Source: Bugulina stolonifera
Lineage: Eukaryota; Bryozoa; Gymnolaemata; Cheilostomatida; Bugulidae
Assembly (NCBI GenBank): GCA_935421135.1
Contig: OW285194.1
Coordinates: 8,106,376 to 8,170,375, forward strand
Direction: 5' to 3'
DNA: 64,000 nucleotides
The notes beneath the pieces were generated by a model. That model had not been told where the DNA came from, made no database searches, and worked only from the letters and a program-made list of their open reading frames with translations. Below, piece by piece: positions 1-10,955 of this stretch. Position numbers and translations under genes: made by a program. Each line of letters starts with the position of its first letter. Position 1 is the first letter of the stretch.

Positions 1-62
1 TTCTCCAGGTCATTAAAGTGAGTAGGAAGTCATTAGTAGGAAACGCAAGGAGTGCATATTGA

Positions 63-627
63 TGTTGTAGTGTACGTAGAAATATTCTTATAATATGCTT
101 ATTAAATATGAGTAATTAGCACTAGAACTACAGTAACTAGACTGATTCTGATTGGCTAGGATAAATATCAGCCACACCTATTGAACTAGTATACTAAAAG
201 GTCTGCCTGCCTGAACATGCTGTCGGACTGGCGAGAGGTGTTAACCATAATGTTACTCTGCCTGGTGTACGTCTATTAGAAATGGCATCACATTCATGAA
301 ATGTCTCACACATAAGCCATATAATGAACAATTGCTGTAATAATTACAAAGAACAACTAACAGCAAGCTGTGATTAGCTGACTGACTGTCGTACAGAGGT
401 AGACATCATTGGTTGATGGCTATATGACTGTTTGTCTCATAGGAGTAAAATCAATGATTTAGTAATGTCAGCAATATACATACAAGTGTATATGCATATC
501 AATATCCATATACTACATGGATAAATATTATATTGGCGGGACAAATATTTATGTTTATATGTATTTTACACGTATTCTATATAATTATATAATTATATAT
601 TTTACAATATAAAATACGATTGCAACA
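63..627. repeat. 565-bp direct repeat, left copy (A1), LTR-like ends
   Basis: This segment recurs at 5609-6173 with the same length; the only difference I saw is A at 321 versus G at 5867. It begins TGTTG and ends CAACA, which gives the TG...CA ends and short inverted termini typical of an LTR. I see no clear TATA box or AATAAA signal inside, and the bases flanking the pair (attga on the left, atggc on the right) do not match as a target-site duplication. It could be a solo-LTR-like unit, another repeat, or a tandem duplication around the Harbinger element. Confidence 0.8.
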
Positions 628-632
628 ATAGG

Positions 633-660
633 TACATTCGCCGGGTGACAGACGTCTATA
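633..660 (+). repeat. Left terminal inverted repeat of the Harbinger element
   Basis: This is the exact reverse complement of 5581-5608, 28 bp long. The inner end reads GACGTCTATA. These ends would be bound by the SANT/Myb-like protein and cut by the transposase if the element behaves like known Harbinger transposons. Confidence 0.95.
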
Positions 661-914
661 AGTAGTAACAAACTAGACGCCTACGCTAATGTATGTAGGG
701 CGAATGCGTTCACACTCGTGTTGACATAAAAACCATTATTCATAAATATAGACGACCAAGTTCGAGTAACACCATAGACATGCGCAGAATTGACATCGAA
801 TAGTAAGCTTTGTAGCGCAGCGTCAAGGTGGCAGACGGTTGCTAGGTGACATGTTAATAAGAGATCGCGGCTGCTGCAACTACTAAACTGCTGTAGTAAC
901 TAACACTAGTTCTG

Positions 915-3147
915 ATGGCTAACAGACATACATTCACTGTTCCCTTTTTACATGATAGTAAGTCATACACTGGTGAGTATACTTAAATCATCTATGTGAA
1001 TTTCTTCGCTACTCTAACATTTAACAATAAATGTTAATCAATCGCCCACTTGTTCGATATTAAATTACCCACTCACTGACTTAATCAGTCACTCATTCAC
1101 TTGATCATCACTCATTCATTATTTCATTGTTGAAAAAATGATCAATGTGACTAACCAACCTATCAGTTATTTAATCGATCTTTTTTCGTGACTCTATCAC
1201 TAGTTATTATTATTTAGAAATTCAGTAAACTTATCACTAATTCATTCACGAACGAATAGTCATAATAATTATATTTCGGTCAATAATAATAATTATTATT
1301 ATAGTACATTAACCTAAGTAGCTCACTAACAGACCCAATAACTTATTTTGTTCCTAATTTTTTTCACAAATTACACACTCATTTCGTCAATCACTCGACC
1401 AACTTGTCCAATTAATTAATCAATCAATCACTCACTCTCTTTATTGACTTTGACAGTAAAGGGAAATTTCGAAAATGTTAGTTAGAAACAGGGCATTCTG
1501 CAAACATAATTTTGTTTAGAAAAAACTTATTTCCAAACTGTAGTTTACATTAAGAAGAAAAAACTTACAGATAGTAAATTATTTTTAGTAGTAGTAGTAA
1601 AAGCGAAAAAATATGATATTGGAAATAAAAACTAATAGAAAGCTAAGGTTTGGGGCTTATATTTTCTAAATGGTTGTTTCTAACTGACATTTGTGAACAG
1701 TCATGAATTTGACTTTCACTCTAACTGGTCTCAGAATTAATAAAATCTAGAAATAAAAGTAGAAAGTAGATTCTGTTTTATTTACAGAACTGAATGATGT
1801 TCAAGAGCAACGTACCGATGTCTTCCAAACCTGGCGCAGTGATGCACATGGTAAGTGTTATTATTGTATAGGTAGCTACTAATATGAGTCTAATGACATT
1901 TAAATAGTACACATTTCTCATTGACTCTTGTCTAAATAGTTGTGTGACTGGTTTTTAGAATGTAGTACTTCCACAAGGTAAGCTTTATTAAAATTTTGTT
2001 TATTTCATTGTTCACTTGTGTGTTTAATGTTTGCATTGTTTTATATATTATGAAGTGTAAGGCATCGATTTTATTATACTAATTTTATATTTCCAGTTTG
2101 ATAAACGTCACAGAAAAAAAGAGAGCAGGGAGACCAAAGGGTTGCAAGGATAGTCAACCGAGAAAATCAAGAGGTACTAGCAAATCAATACATTTTCTAG
2201 ATCAAGCCTCCATGTCTTAATAATATCGTTTACTTCATGTTTTCTTTGGTACCATGCATGTAGCTATTATGCTGCAGTCCTTTTATCAGTGCCAATATAT
2301 TATTTTTAGCCATGAAACGTAGTAGCAGTGAAGCTGATCTAGATGTGACACCTAAGAAAATCACAGTGAGTGCTTCATCTACTGAAGTATCAGAGGCCAA
2401 TAGCCCAAGTACATCTGGCAGCACACCTAGCAGCTCTAACACTGAGCTGAGCAAAAACAAATTTGAAGAGGATTACATCCCCGATGGTGAGTTAATTTTC
2501 TTTAGTAGATTTCGCTGGTGATACATGTATTATTTATATTCTGCTTGTAGAGCTAAATACTTTGTAAGTGTTAATAGAACACTGATATTTTCTCTTAAGG
2601 TGAAGAAATTGATGACAGTGAAGTGGATACTGATGGCTGGAGTGCAGATGCCATTAAAGCTCTTTGCAACCTTCACATACCAAAGCTAACTTCATATAAT
2701 AGCGGTGATATGGCAGGTAAACGCAAATACTGGAAGAACCTTTGCAATGAGTTGAAAGGACAAGGGTTTAAGAGTGAAGTGTTTTCATCCAGTGAAAAAG
2801 TGTCAAGAAAGTGGAGGTACATCTTTGGACAATATAACAAGGTCAAAGACAACAACGGGAAAACGGGCCGCAGTAGGTTAAAATTCAAACATTATGACAT
2901 TATGCATGAAGTATTTTGTGATACAAACGCAAATAATTTGGTAACTGAGCCAAAGTTTGTTGAGCCTAACCAAGAAGTTGGATTTGCTCGCAGACAGAGA
3001 GCTAAAGGCAAAAGTGAAAAGTCTCATCAGGAATTAATGAGAGAAATAGCTGAAAACTACAACAGAGAGTCACTTAAGCTACAGCAGCAGGCATTAGATT
3101 TAGAGCGAGAGAAAGTTGAACTGTTAAGGGCTCTGTTGAATAAATAA
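915..3147 (+). CDS. SANT/Myb-like DNA-binding protein of the Harbinger element
   Basis: Six exons join in phase: 915-972, 1788-1850, 1959-1977, 2097-2173, 2310-2486 and 2600-3147, giving 313 aa. All introns start GT (GTGAGT, GTAAGT, GTAAGC, GTACTA, GTGAGT) and end AG. Exon 4 encodes an AT-hook-like basic patch with GRPKG. Exon 5 is Ser/Thr-rich. Exon 6 holds a trihelix or MADF/SANT-like domain (W-rich: DGWSADAIKAL, RKYWKNLCNEL, KVSRKWRYIF) followed by a C-terminal coiled coil rich in E, R, L and Q. In Harbinger transposons this second protein binds the transposon ends and helps bring the transposase to the nucleus. An AATAAA motif at about 3265 follows the stop. The start at 915 is the first ATG that keeps phase with exon 2. 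Confidence 0.85.
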
Positions 3148-3439
3148 TTTTAGTTACAACATTGCGATACCTAGTTTTATACCCTCCTTGTGTATGCTCA
3201 TGTATAGATTTGGGATAGCGTAATATTTACATTGTTCTTCTCATATTATGTATTATGTTTGTTAGAATAAAATAGTTGTTATTGGCATGCATGAAATTTC
3301 TATTTATTTATTAGAACTAGAACATACAATTGTAAGCGATAACATCAAAATTTAAGTCAAATATATTATGCTACTTAATATTAGTCAGAATTAAAATAAA
3401 TCGAATTAATTATGCAAGTAAACAGTAAGTTGAGTAGAA

Positions 3440-5270
3440 CTACTGTAATAACAAGGCAATAGTCCCTCTTCGCTGTTCTTTGTCAACAGGAAGTGAAACA
3501 CACGCTGCCTTATCCACTACTATTTCATTACCAGCTACTTCATTATCAATGATAAAATTATGTAGAAGCATGCATGATGTTATAATTAAAACAGCACGCT
3601 CCCAAGATGCGACTTTCAGTGGGCTACCAATACGTCTAAATTTCGCTTTCAGTAACCCAAATGTGTGCTCCACTACCATCCTGTTAACGCTATGTTTATA
3701 ATTAAAAGTTTTTTGGCACACTGTTAACGATCCATTGTCTTTGAATGGCACAACCATTCGGCTTGACAGCTTGTAGGCACTGTCGCCGATCAGATGGTAT
3801 TGTGGCGGTACTTCTTCTAGCAGTTCTTCAATTCCACTAAGTCTATAAACCCTCTGATCGTGGAATGATCCTGGGCACCCAACTGAATAATGTAGGAAGC
3901 GCCTATCGCAGTTGGCAATAGCAGCTACCGCAATGCTATGGTGACCCTTCCTATCAATCCATATATCAGGATCAGAGGTGGGTTTCATGATTCTGATGTG
4001 TGTACCATCAACAGCACCAATGATTCCTGGAAACCCATTTTTGGTATAGAACTGCGAAGCATTCTTGCCACACTCCGCTTCTGTCTTTGGAAAGTTTATT
4101 TGGGGCTTTAACTCACGCTGTATGGCACCTAATACTATATCAACAGATTCGTGAATGACCGATTCTGTGGTGCCAAACCTTGCTGCCAACTGTCGATAGC
4201 TTTCCTCTGTGGCTACAAACCATAGCACAACTTGTAGTCTCTCACTGGGTGGCAACACGCTCTGACCCATACCATCAAACGGCTTTGGTAAATGATGCTC
4301 AATTTTATCTGTAATCACATTGAAATTGCATTGCATTTGTGTAGATAAACATAAAGATAAATATCATAGTAAGATGACGGCATGGAATTCAATGTTATAC
4401 ATGGTAGAGCAAATTGATCATACATCTTTGCAATGTGATTGTTACAAACATGTATGCGTATTTAAGAGTTTGTGACTGTTTGATAAAGACAGTTTTAATC
4501 AGTTCAACACCGGACAATTTGAAACCCCAAACACCAACCACCAGATTTCAACTAATTTCCATTACTATTCTAATGTTCAATTAATTAAATAAATTAATTA
4601 AAAATTCTGAAGTGTCTGGTAAATTCCTCCTCATCCATGGCTGGAATTGTACTCTGGCGAAACTCTTTACTTTTTTCTATTTTTCTCTCACTTTCTTCAT
4701 AGAGACTGCAGAACAAAGAATTAGCTCTTTCATCATGTATCCTTGTCAGCTTACTACAATATTTAAAAACTTTATTTAATATATACCTTGAAACATGTTA
4801 ATTTATAATGTTATGTATGATATTTGGTAAATAATTCAAAATAATAATATCTGCATTCAGAAACACAGTTTTAAATTTTAATCAGCATTTTTCTACTCTC
4901 CGTATTGTAATGTCCAACGCTACACGTGACCTCGCTGTAATTATAACTTATTGCTAATTTAAATATCAAATTTAATTTGTGATTTGGCTTACGGGTCAGT
5001 TTTATTCACGTACATAACACTAATTCAATACTGAGACAAAGAAGACTACTACAATAGTTTACATTTAGTATGTTAGTAGAAGTGAATTACTTTTTTAAAA
5101 TTCAAATGAATACTTATAAAAATATAATATATAATAAAAATTAAATTGCCATCGAACGAGTAATTAGAATGTATTTTCTTCACATGTACACAATTAACGC
5201 ATCTTAAAGTTTTTGCATACCTTAAACAAGGCTCATCTCGAAGCAAAAATGTGGCAAGCTTTGGATCCAT
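3440..5270 (-). CDS. PIF/Harbinger DDE transposase (HARBI1-like nuclease)
   Basis: The main exon (4336/4308 down to 3440) encodes the whole catalytic domain. Counting from M at 4336, the three catalytic acids are visible: D110 in GAVDGTH, D185 in IGDSAY and E223 in VVEHTFG. The helix-turn-helix-like segment before them (PPSERLQVVLWFVATEESYRQLAARFG) is also typical. Two 5' exons are supported: 5270-5221 (starts MDPKLATFLLRDEP, donor GTATGC) and 4753 downwards, which contains DEEEFTRHFRI, a motif usual just before the HTH. The join from that exon to the main one is unclear. The natural join has no GT donor; GTACAA (after FRQ) to the acceptor at 4308 keeps phase but drops the FTRHFRI motif. The catalytic part is open and full length. 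Confidence 0.88.
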
Positions 5271-5580
5271 AATAACCGAAATTTAAATTAAAATATCTTA
5301 ATTAATACTGAGTCACTGGGTGATTCACTGCAAAACACGGAAGCAACAGGTAAACAACTGTGGCCTTGACACGATATCCTTCTGCAAGACGTTTCTAAGT
5401 AACAATTTACTGCGGACCTATTTTGCATATTAGACGCTTAGTCCAAGACGCATTCGCCCAGTCCAGGCGCCTAAATAACAAGCACGAACATGAAAACTCA
5501 AACGGACCAGTCAGACGACCAAACATATTATGAACGCCTTGACCAAAAAATTAGTTTAAAATTCGGCTAAAATTAATAGT

Positions 5581-5608
5581 TATAGACGTCTGTCACCCGG
5601 CGAATGTA
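5581..5608 (-). repeat. Right terminal inverted repeat of the Harbinger element
   Basis: Perfect 28-bp complement of 633-660. The next base, 5609, is the first base of direct repeat A2, so element end and repeat start touch exactly. Confidence 0.95.
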
Positions 5609-6173
5609 TGTTGTAGTGTACGTAGAAATATTCTTATAATATGCTTATTAAATATGAGTAATTAGCACTAGAACTACAGTAACTAGACTGATTCTGATTG
5701 GCTAGGATAAATATCAGCCACACCTATTGAACTAGTATACTAAAAGGTCTGCCTGCCTGAACATGCTGTCGGACTGGCGAGAGGTGTTAACCATAATGTT
5801 ACTCTGCCTGGTGTACGTCTATTAGAAATGGCATCACATTCATGAAATGTCTCACACATAAGCCATGTAATGAACAATTGCTGTAATAATTACAAAGAAC
5901 AACTAACAGCAAGCTGTGATTAGCTGACTGACTGTCGTACAGAGGTAGACATCATTGGTTGATGGCTATATGACTGTTTGTCTCATAGGAGTAAAATCAA
6001 TGATTTAGTAATGTCAGCAATATACATACAAGTGTATATGCATATCAATATCCATATACTACATGGATAAATATTATATTGGCGGGACAAATATTTATGT
6101 TTATATGTATTTTACACGTATTCTATATAATTATATAATTATATATTTTACAATATAAAATACGATTGCAACA
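5609..6173. repeat. 565-bp direct repeat, right copy (A2)
   Basis: Same length and near-identical sequence to 63-627, offset by 5546 bases, again TGTTG at the start and CAACA at the end. After CAACA both copies continue AT and then diverge. The near identity means the two copies are young or kept alike by gene conversion. Confidence 0.8.
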
Positions 6174-6210
6174 ATGGCAGAAGTGCTCAGTAAAACACGT
6201 TTAGAGCTAA

Positions 6211-6358
6211 AATATCACAATAAAACCAAAGTGTTAAAAACAATTTTATTATTATTGGTTTTGTGTTAAAACACTCATCGGATAAACAATGGTTTAGAGT
6301 AGTGGAGAATATGTCATGTACATGCATTGTTTTCAACACTTTGGCTTTATTTTGATAT
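6211..6358. repeat. Fold-back repeat with arms of about 32 bp
   Basis: The stretch 6211-6242 (ATATCACAATAAAACC and on through AAGTGTTAAAAACAA) is the near-complement of 6326-6358 (TTGTTTTCAACACTTTGG and on through CTTTATTTTGATAT), with a few mismatches. It lies 45 bases before the hammerhead core, so both could belong to one small non-autonomous element. Confidence 0.6.
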
Positions 6359-6402
6359 ACAGTACAGTATTGCTAAGGTGTTCTCCCAGGCATATCTCTG
6401 AG

Positions 6403-6448
6403 CTGCACTGATGAGGTGTTAAACACCGAAACAGTACACTGTATGCAG
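6403..6448 (+). ncRNA. Type I hammerhead ribozyme
   Basis: All conserved core parts are present in order. Stem I 5' strand CTGCA (6403-6407); core CTGATGA (6408-6414); stem II GGTGT/ACACC with loop TAA (6415-6427); core GAAA (6428-6431, its last A pairing in stem III); stem III ACAGT/ACTGT with loop AC (6431-6442); the GTA cleavage triplet ending at 6443; stem I 3' strand TGCAG (6444-6448). Every stem pair is Watson-Crick. Beyond an internal loop, CATAT (6391-6395) can pair with an ATATG downstream to extend stem I, which is where loop-loop contacts form in natural ribozymes. Self-cleavage is expected after A6443. Such motifs are known in Penelope-like elements and retrozymes of animals; which element carries this one is not clear. 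Confidence 0.85.
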
Positions 6449-6460
6449 ATTGAGTATATA

Positions 6461-6522
6461 TGATATATATATGTATATCATATATATATCATATATGATA
6501 TAGATATATATGATATACGTAT
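6461..6522. repeat. TA-rich imperfect palindromic repeat
   Basis: Repeated TATATGATATATA-like units directly follow the ribozyme. Low complexity; no gene seen. Confidence 0.7.
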
Positions 6523-6597
6523 ATAAAAAACTCACCAGGATCCAACAGAAGTCATTGCGACTCTTCAGGTACCCTAATTATAGTAATATAATAAAAT

Positions 6598-6876
6598 ACT
6601 CACCAGGCATAATTATACTCCTCGGCGTGACCAGCCCTTGCAGCTTGCACTGCCAGGTGCCAGTGCTGGCCAACTCCCTGTGGGAAAAGGCCCAGATGAC
6701 ATGGCCTTTTTTGGTAGGGGTAGAAGAGTTGCCTTGACGCCATGCTCTTGCATGACCCCAAGGCACAGGGGTAATTATGGCTGGATGCTCTTCCTAACAC
6801 GTACCGTGACTGAGATTCGAACCTGAAACCTTCAGCACGAAGGGTCAGCATTCTAACCCCTAAGCCACGGCTGTTC
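6598..6876 (-). mobile_element. tRNA-derived SINE, family 1
   Basis: On the minus strand the head reads as a tRNA-like RNA polymerase III promoter: A box TGGCTTAGGGG (complement of 6857-6867) and B box GGTTCGAATCT (complement of 6813-6823), spaced as in a tRNA. The body is more GC-rich than the surroundings and ends in an A/T tail near 6598. Reading frames through it are by-products. Confidence 0.75.
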
Positions 6877-7009
6877 CCATATATATATTTATATATTCAT
6901 ATTTTGTATTTTATGTTTACATGTGTTACCACCAGTGACAACCCTTTCAGGCTTCAGCTGACCACACAGTCTCTGCAAATATGAACTTTAAATAATGGAG
7001 GCACCCTGT

Positions 7010-7235
7010 ATGTATTTCACCTGCATGCAAAATAAAGATCCACCTCTGCCCTCTTCGATACAAGAACAGCCACATCCTTGGCAGAGCAAGCGAAATCTAC
7101 CGCATCAGCACTGTCCGTTCCGGCCTTGTAGCACAATGGTTCATGCTGGGCTAAACAGGCAGTGACAGAAAAGTGGTGGTGAGAACTTGGTAAGCTCATA
7201 AGCCTCGGCTATAAATAGGACACACCTAGCTGTGA
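7010..7235. repeat. Dispersed repeat R1, copy 1
   Basis: Shares long blocks with 43705-43970 in the same orientation, including AAAGATCCACCTCTGCCCTC and GCACTGTC..TTCC..CCTTGTAGCA, with small differences. No coding potential or tRNA-like promoter seen; probably a short mobile element of unknown class. Confidence 0.75.
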
Positions 7236-7923
7236 TATATAAATATAATACTATTGATATTCTTGGTCACTAGATTCTGCCACTATTATTTAGTTATTAA
7301 TATTTGCTGTGTATCTAAGTATGTAACCAACACAGTATATTATTATTATTGAGTAATATTGCAACCTTCGCCCAACAATCTAGCTAGGTAGGAGGGAAAC
7401 AGGTACATGTGCCATGGCGCCTGTGGGGGTAGGCTTAGATCAATTTGGAAATTTGTTGCACCCCAACACCTCTCACCGCGCCGCCCAATCACTGGAGAGG
7501 TTAAGGCCACGGCAGTCAAGTGCAGATTGGCCATGACACTCTCTCGATACTCACTAGCCAAGCTAGTATCTGCACTGTCAATGTGGTTCACTGCGCGATG
7601 CTAGCCAGCCAATCAAGGCAGGCTACTGTGACCTCAGATCAGAACACTGCCTCCTTGGTACAGAGCAGCACCCTTTACTGAGAGCACATGACATCCCTCT
7701 CCACATTGCCTCAGGACCATACGCTTGAGCCTTAACGCATGAAATGCTTTTGGCATAACTAGTTATTTGATCTCGTCCTTGTTTGTGTTACCATTGTTAT
7801 TTTCATTGAGAGTACACACAACATATCGTTAAGCTCGTTTAAGTTTCTTTGAGTTCCCGGGTTATCGTTATTATTATTGTCATTATTAAACAAAACAATA
7901 TACTATAAATTATTAGAAGACTG
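7236..7923. other. Intergenic stretch without recognised gene
   Basis: The part 7380-7720 is richer in C and G than the surroundings and includes the palindromic CCATGG/GGCGCC area. It could be another repeat or an upstream region of the WSC gene. I see no exon chain in it. Confidence 0.4.
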
Positions 7924-8155
7924 TCATAGGGGCAAAAGGATTTCCAAACAATTATCTTGTTATAAGCTTTTATTATTTCTCAGTGTTCAATTCCCATAAG
8001 ATATCAGAGCTGTAGTTCATTATCGATCTACTGTAACTGTGAAACAGAGCACTGTACTGTGTCACCTTCATTGACTAACAATCATGAAATATGTATGTAC
8101 ATGACATGTACATGTATAACCAGATAATTGTTTGGAAATCCTTTTGCCCCTATGA
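7924..8155. mobile_element. MITE-like element with perfect 34-bp inverted repeats
   Basis: 7924-7957 (TCATAGGGGCAAAAGGATTT and 14 more) is the exact complement of 8122-8155. A TA dinucleotide lies just outside GGGGCAAAAGG on both sides, as expected for a Tc1/mariner-type target duplication. There is no coding capacity in 232 bp. The interior is related to the matching position of the second duplication copy (near 15200), so its age is puzzling. Confidence 0.7.
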
Positions 8156-10955
8156 ATTTCTTGCACATTTACGAGTATGTGTATATAATACAACTGTATA
8201 TACATGCACACTACACAATTGAAACGCAGTCATACTACAAGGGAATGAATTTTTATATTACTGTAGCACAGAGTTTGGTCATAGACAAGCTGTTGGAAGA
8301 ACAAATAGTGTAGAGGGAAGCAACCATGGTTTGGAGTAGTTTGACGACTCTGAACTTGGGACTCATTCTCATTATTTGTCTGGGTATGTCTTACTTTTTT
8401 ATTCGTAACTTGTGGCTTCTTAATGTTCATGCACCCATCGACTAGGTGCTGTATTATTGTGTCCAGCTGGGGAGCTGAGATGCAACCGTACAGTACAACA
8501 TACACGCCAGAGTACAAGGGAGTCAAAACTAGCTGACCAAGCACGTTAATATTATTTCTCGCTGATCTATGGTTATGGTAAAGGCTGCTGATTTCATGGT
8601 AAAATATATAAACCACCTTTATCTACAGTATGCGCATGCATTACAGATTGAAAGGATGTGACATCACAGTCTTTTACTATTCCCATACTCCATGTACATG
8701 TAGGTATATATAAAATTGTCAACAGAAATTGTTAGAAAATGATTGGCTACTACTCATTACAGGTATGAATAGAGGAGAGTTGTATAAATATATTGGATGT
8801 TATAAAGATGGTCCAAACAGAACACTTGATGGTGGAGTTACAAGATCATATTATGGAACGACTGTGGAGCTATGCCAGTCTAGATGCTACAGTGAGGGTA
8901 TGTTTAGTACATTCACCCATGATCTATGATATGTAGCAGCAACAGCTGCTAGTTTAAAATCGCCAGGGGTGTAACGTGGGTCGAAGATTGTCAACTATTT
9001 AGGGTACTTCAAGCCACCTCTTCTATGCTTCTATACGGTATGTCCTAGAAGTATTGAACCAGCTTATTATCTAACAATAATTACTATTAAATTATATGTA
9101 TGCAGTAGACAGATGGTTCACAGGTCTATTCACAATGTTTTCATTCTTCACATATTTGTAGCTGCATGTCTATTAACAAGTGTAATAAGGGAAGTTATTC
9201 ATCTATCATTACATAATTACAGGCGTGACCGAATCTAATACTATTTTTATTGTGTCTTTTTTCATTCAAAGTGTTTCTCAACGTATGTGGTGACATTATG
9301 ATTGTAAATATGTCTCCCTCAGAGAATTAAAGAATAACTCCAGTAATATACCAGTGGAAATATAATATGCCTTGAGAGATTGTTTCTTGTTAAAACTTGT
9401 TAGCAACTATCTATTTAACTAACACGCTTTAGGTTACAAGTTTGTTGGCGTTGAATACGGAAGAGAATGCTGGTGTGAAAATAGTAATTTATGTAAAAAT
9501 GGAGGGATTGCTATGGAGGATGAGTGTGACTCTCCATGCTCTGGGAACCACTCACAAATGTGTGGTGGGAGCTATAGAATGTCAATTTATGAGTTACAAA
9601 CAGGTACATGCATATACACTGTAGGCAAAATCTCTAAGCTAAAACACAGAACTTTCACTGATGGCATGCTACCAAAGTCTTTATCTTTTGACATACAGAT
9701 TGTATTTAACAAGTGACTAAATTGAATTTCAATTGCCATAAGCAGCTCTCGGGCAGTAAAGTAGCCATGTTATTATTAAATCGGTCTCTTCAATTTACAT
9801 TTATTTGTACAATGTATTTTATTAAACCATTTGAATATCTCTAGTATCGTCTTTGTCCCTGAGACGGCTCAACAGTATCATTCTGTGATTCGTCTAAAGA
9901 GTTGTTTTTAATCTACTAGTCAAAAGAAGTGATGGCAGCAACTAACGGCATGTCAATTTTTTCGGCATTTCTCAGTGATTATCTGTGGGTAGTAAGTTCT
10001 ATTCTCTTGAAGAATCGTGACCAAGATTGTTATGTTTTGTTGCAGACCTAAATAGTACCAATCAAGCCAAATTCTCAGAACAACGTGACCTCGCATATAT
10101 TGGAGCACTGGCTAACCAATCAGCAAGAACCAAAGTAGAATGTACTCTACAGTGCCAGAGTAACAAGACCTTCTGTGTCGGGTTTGAGTACTTTGAGTCT
10201 ACTCGAGTATGTTCCACATATAGAAGAGATTGTTCATCGCCAGTCTATGTTGGAGACCGTATGATTTACGAGAGAGCACCATAATCGCGCTAGCAAGTGA
10301 ATGAAGGCTGGAATCATTTGATGATGGATTTTGCATTTTGCATATTTTTCCATTGTTGTCACATTCATAAATGGTGAATTGCAATTTATCTGTTACACAA
10401 CATCTCTGTCTTGATTATTGTCATTTATTTCCTATCCAACTATATTTATTGCTTCTGGTCTTTCTACTTCACAACAACTCTCTCATCGGCAACAGCACAT
10501 GTGCACCAAGCTTCTGCTAACTTGGTGTTTTTCAGCTCGCACTTTTATGGTAAATAATAATTTCAAAACCCATAATGCAAATTATTCAAATTTTCTTGTA
10601 CTTTTATTCATTATAATATTTGACTTCAACTCAGAGTATACAGAGATAAGTAGAACTGATTAAGTTAGAGTAAGTTTTAAACTGCTCACCCCAAATAGCA
10701 AACAACAGAACAAGAGAACTCAATCCAAGTTGGTGATACATTATACCCTCATTGAGTAGTTGTGGGAGAGTCATTATTATCTTTATGTAAATAGCAGCAT
10801 TATCTATAAAAATTCAGAATAATAGTTACAATGTTATGATTTGTGTATTATATTGTGTTCTGTTATTATCTCATTATTATTGCTTCCATGCTATAAAGAT
10901 TATCTACTGAGTAGCAGACGTTCATCTATGTATGTCTGTGTATTACCACTGATTC
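7960..10955 (+). repeat. Segmental duplication, copy 1 (WSC gene 1)
   Basis: Upstream sequence, all four exons, intron positions and downstream sequence match 15165-18405 in order. Matching marks include the block before the start codon, the TTGGCTAC-type sequence before exon 2, and GAGTAGTT..GGGA.AGTCATTATTAT after the gene. Exon 1 and exon 2 have equal lengths in both copies. Confidence 0.85.
8326..10284 (+). CDS. Secreted WSC-domain protein with PAN-like C-terminal module (copy 1)
   Basis: Four exons join in phase 1: 8326-8383, 8763-8897, 9433-9603 and 10046-10284, encoding 200 aa. Exon 1 is a signal peptide with the hydrophobic core LGLILIICLG. Exons 2 and 3 make a WSC domain: YIGCYKD start, C-rich centre (TVELCQSRCYSEGYKFVGVEYGRECWC) and the CSGNHSQMCGGSYRMSIY end. 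Exon 4 encodes a compact cysteine-rich module (KVECTLQCQ..FCVGFEYFESTRVCSTY) resembling a PAN/apple domain. WSC domains bind glycans, so an extracellular carbohydrate-binding role is likely. No membrane segment follows, so the product should be secreted. A near-identical gene at 15457 is damaged. Confidence 0.88.

Larger units (their letters stand above)
633..5608. mobile_element. PIF/Harbinger DNA transposon, apparently complete
   Basis: The element is bounded by perfect 28-bp terminal inverted repeats at 633-660 and 5581-5608 (outer end TACATTCGCCGGGTGACAGA, then 8 more bases). A subterminal inverted pair, GGGCGAATGCG at 698-708 and its complement at 5450-5460, adds support. It carries the two genes typical of Harbinger elements: a SANT/Myb-like DNA-binding protein (+) and a DDE transposase (-), arranged tail to tail. 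The length of about 5 kb suits the family. The usual 3-bp target duplication is not visible, because the flanks are five bases past A1 on the left and directly A2 on the right. Confidence 0.93.

Noticed and set aside
63..6173. A standard LTR retrotransposon with 565-bp LTRs
   Set aside because: The interior encodes a Harbinger transposon with its own terminal repeats; no reverse transcriptase, primer site or polypurine tract was seen.
6510..6851. Several short frames on both strands
   Set aside because: They lie in the tRNA-derived SINE and change strand and frame; no coding signal.
7017..7199. 60-aa minus-strand frame, similar to one at 43706-43933
   Set aside because: The likeness comes from dispersed repeat R1; stops and frame differ between copies.
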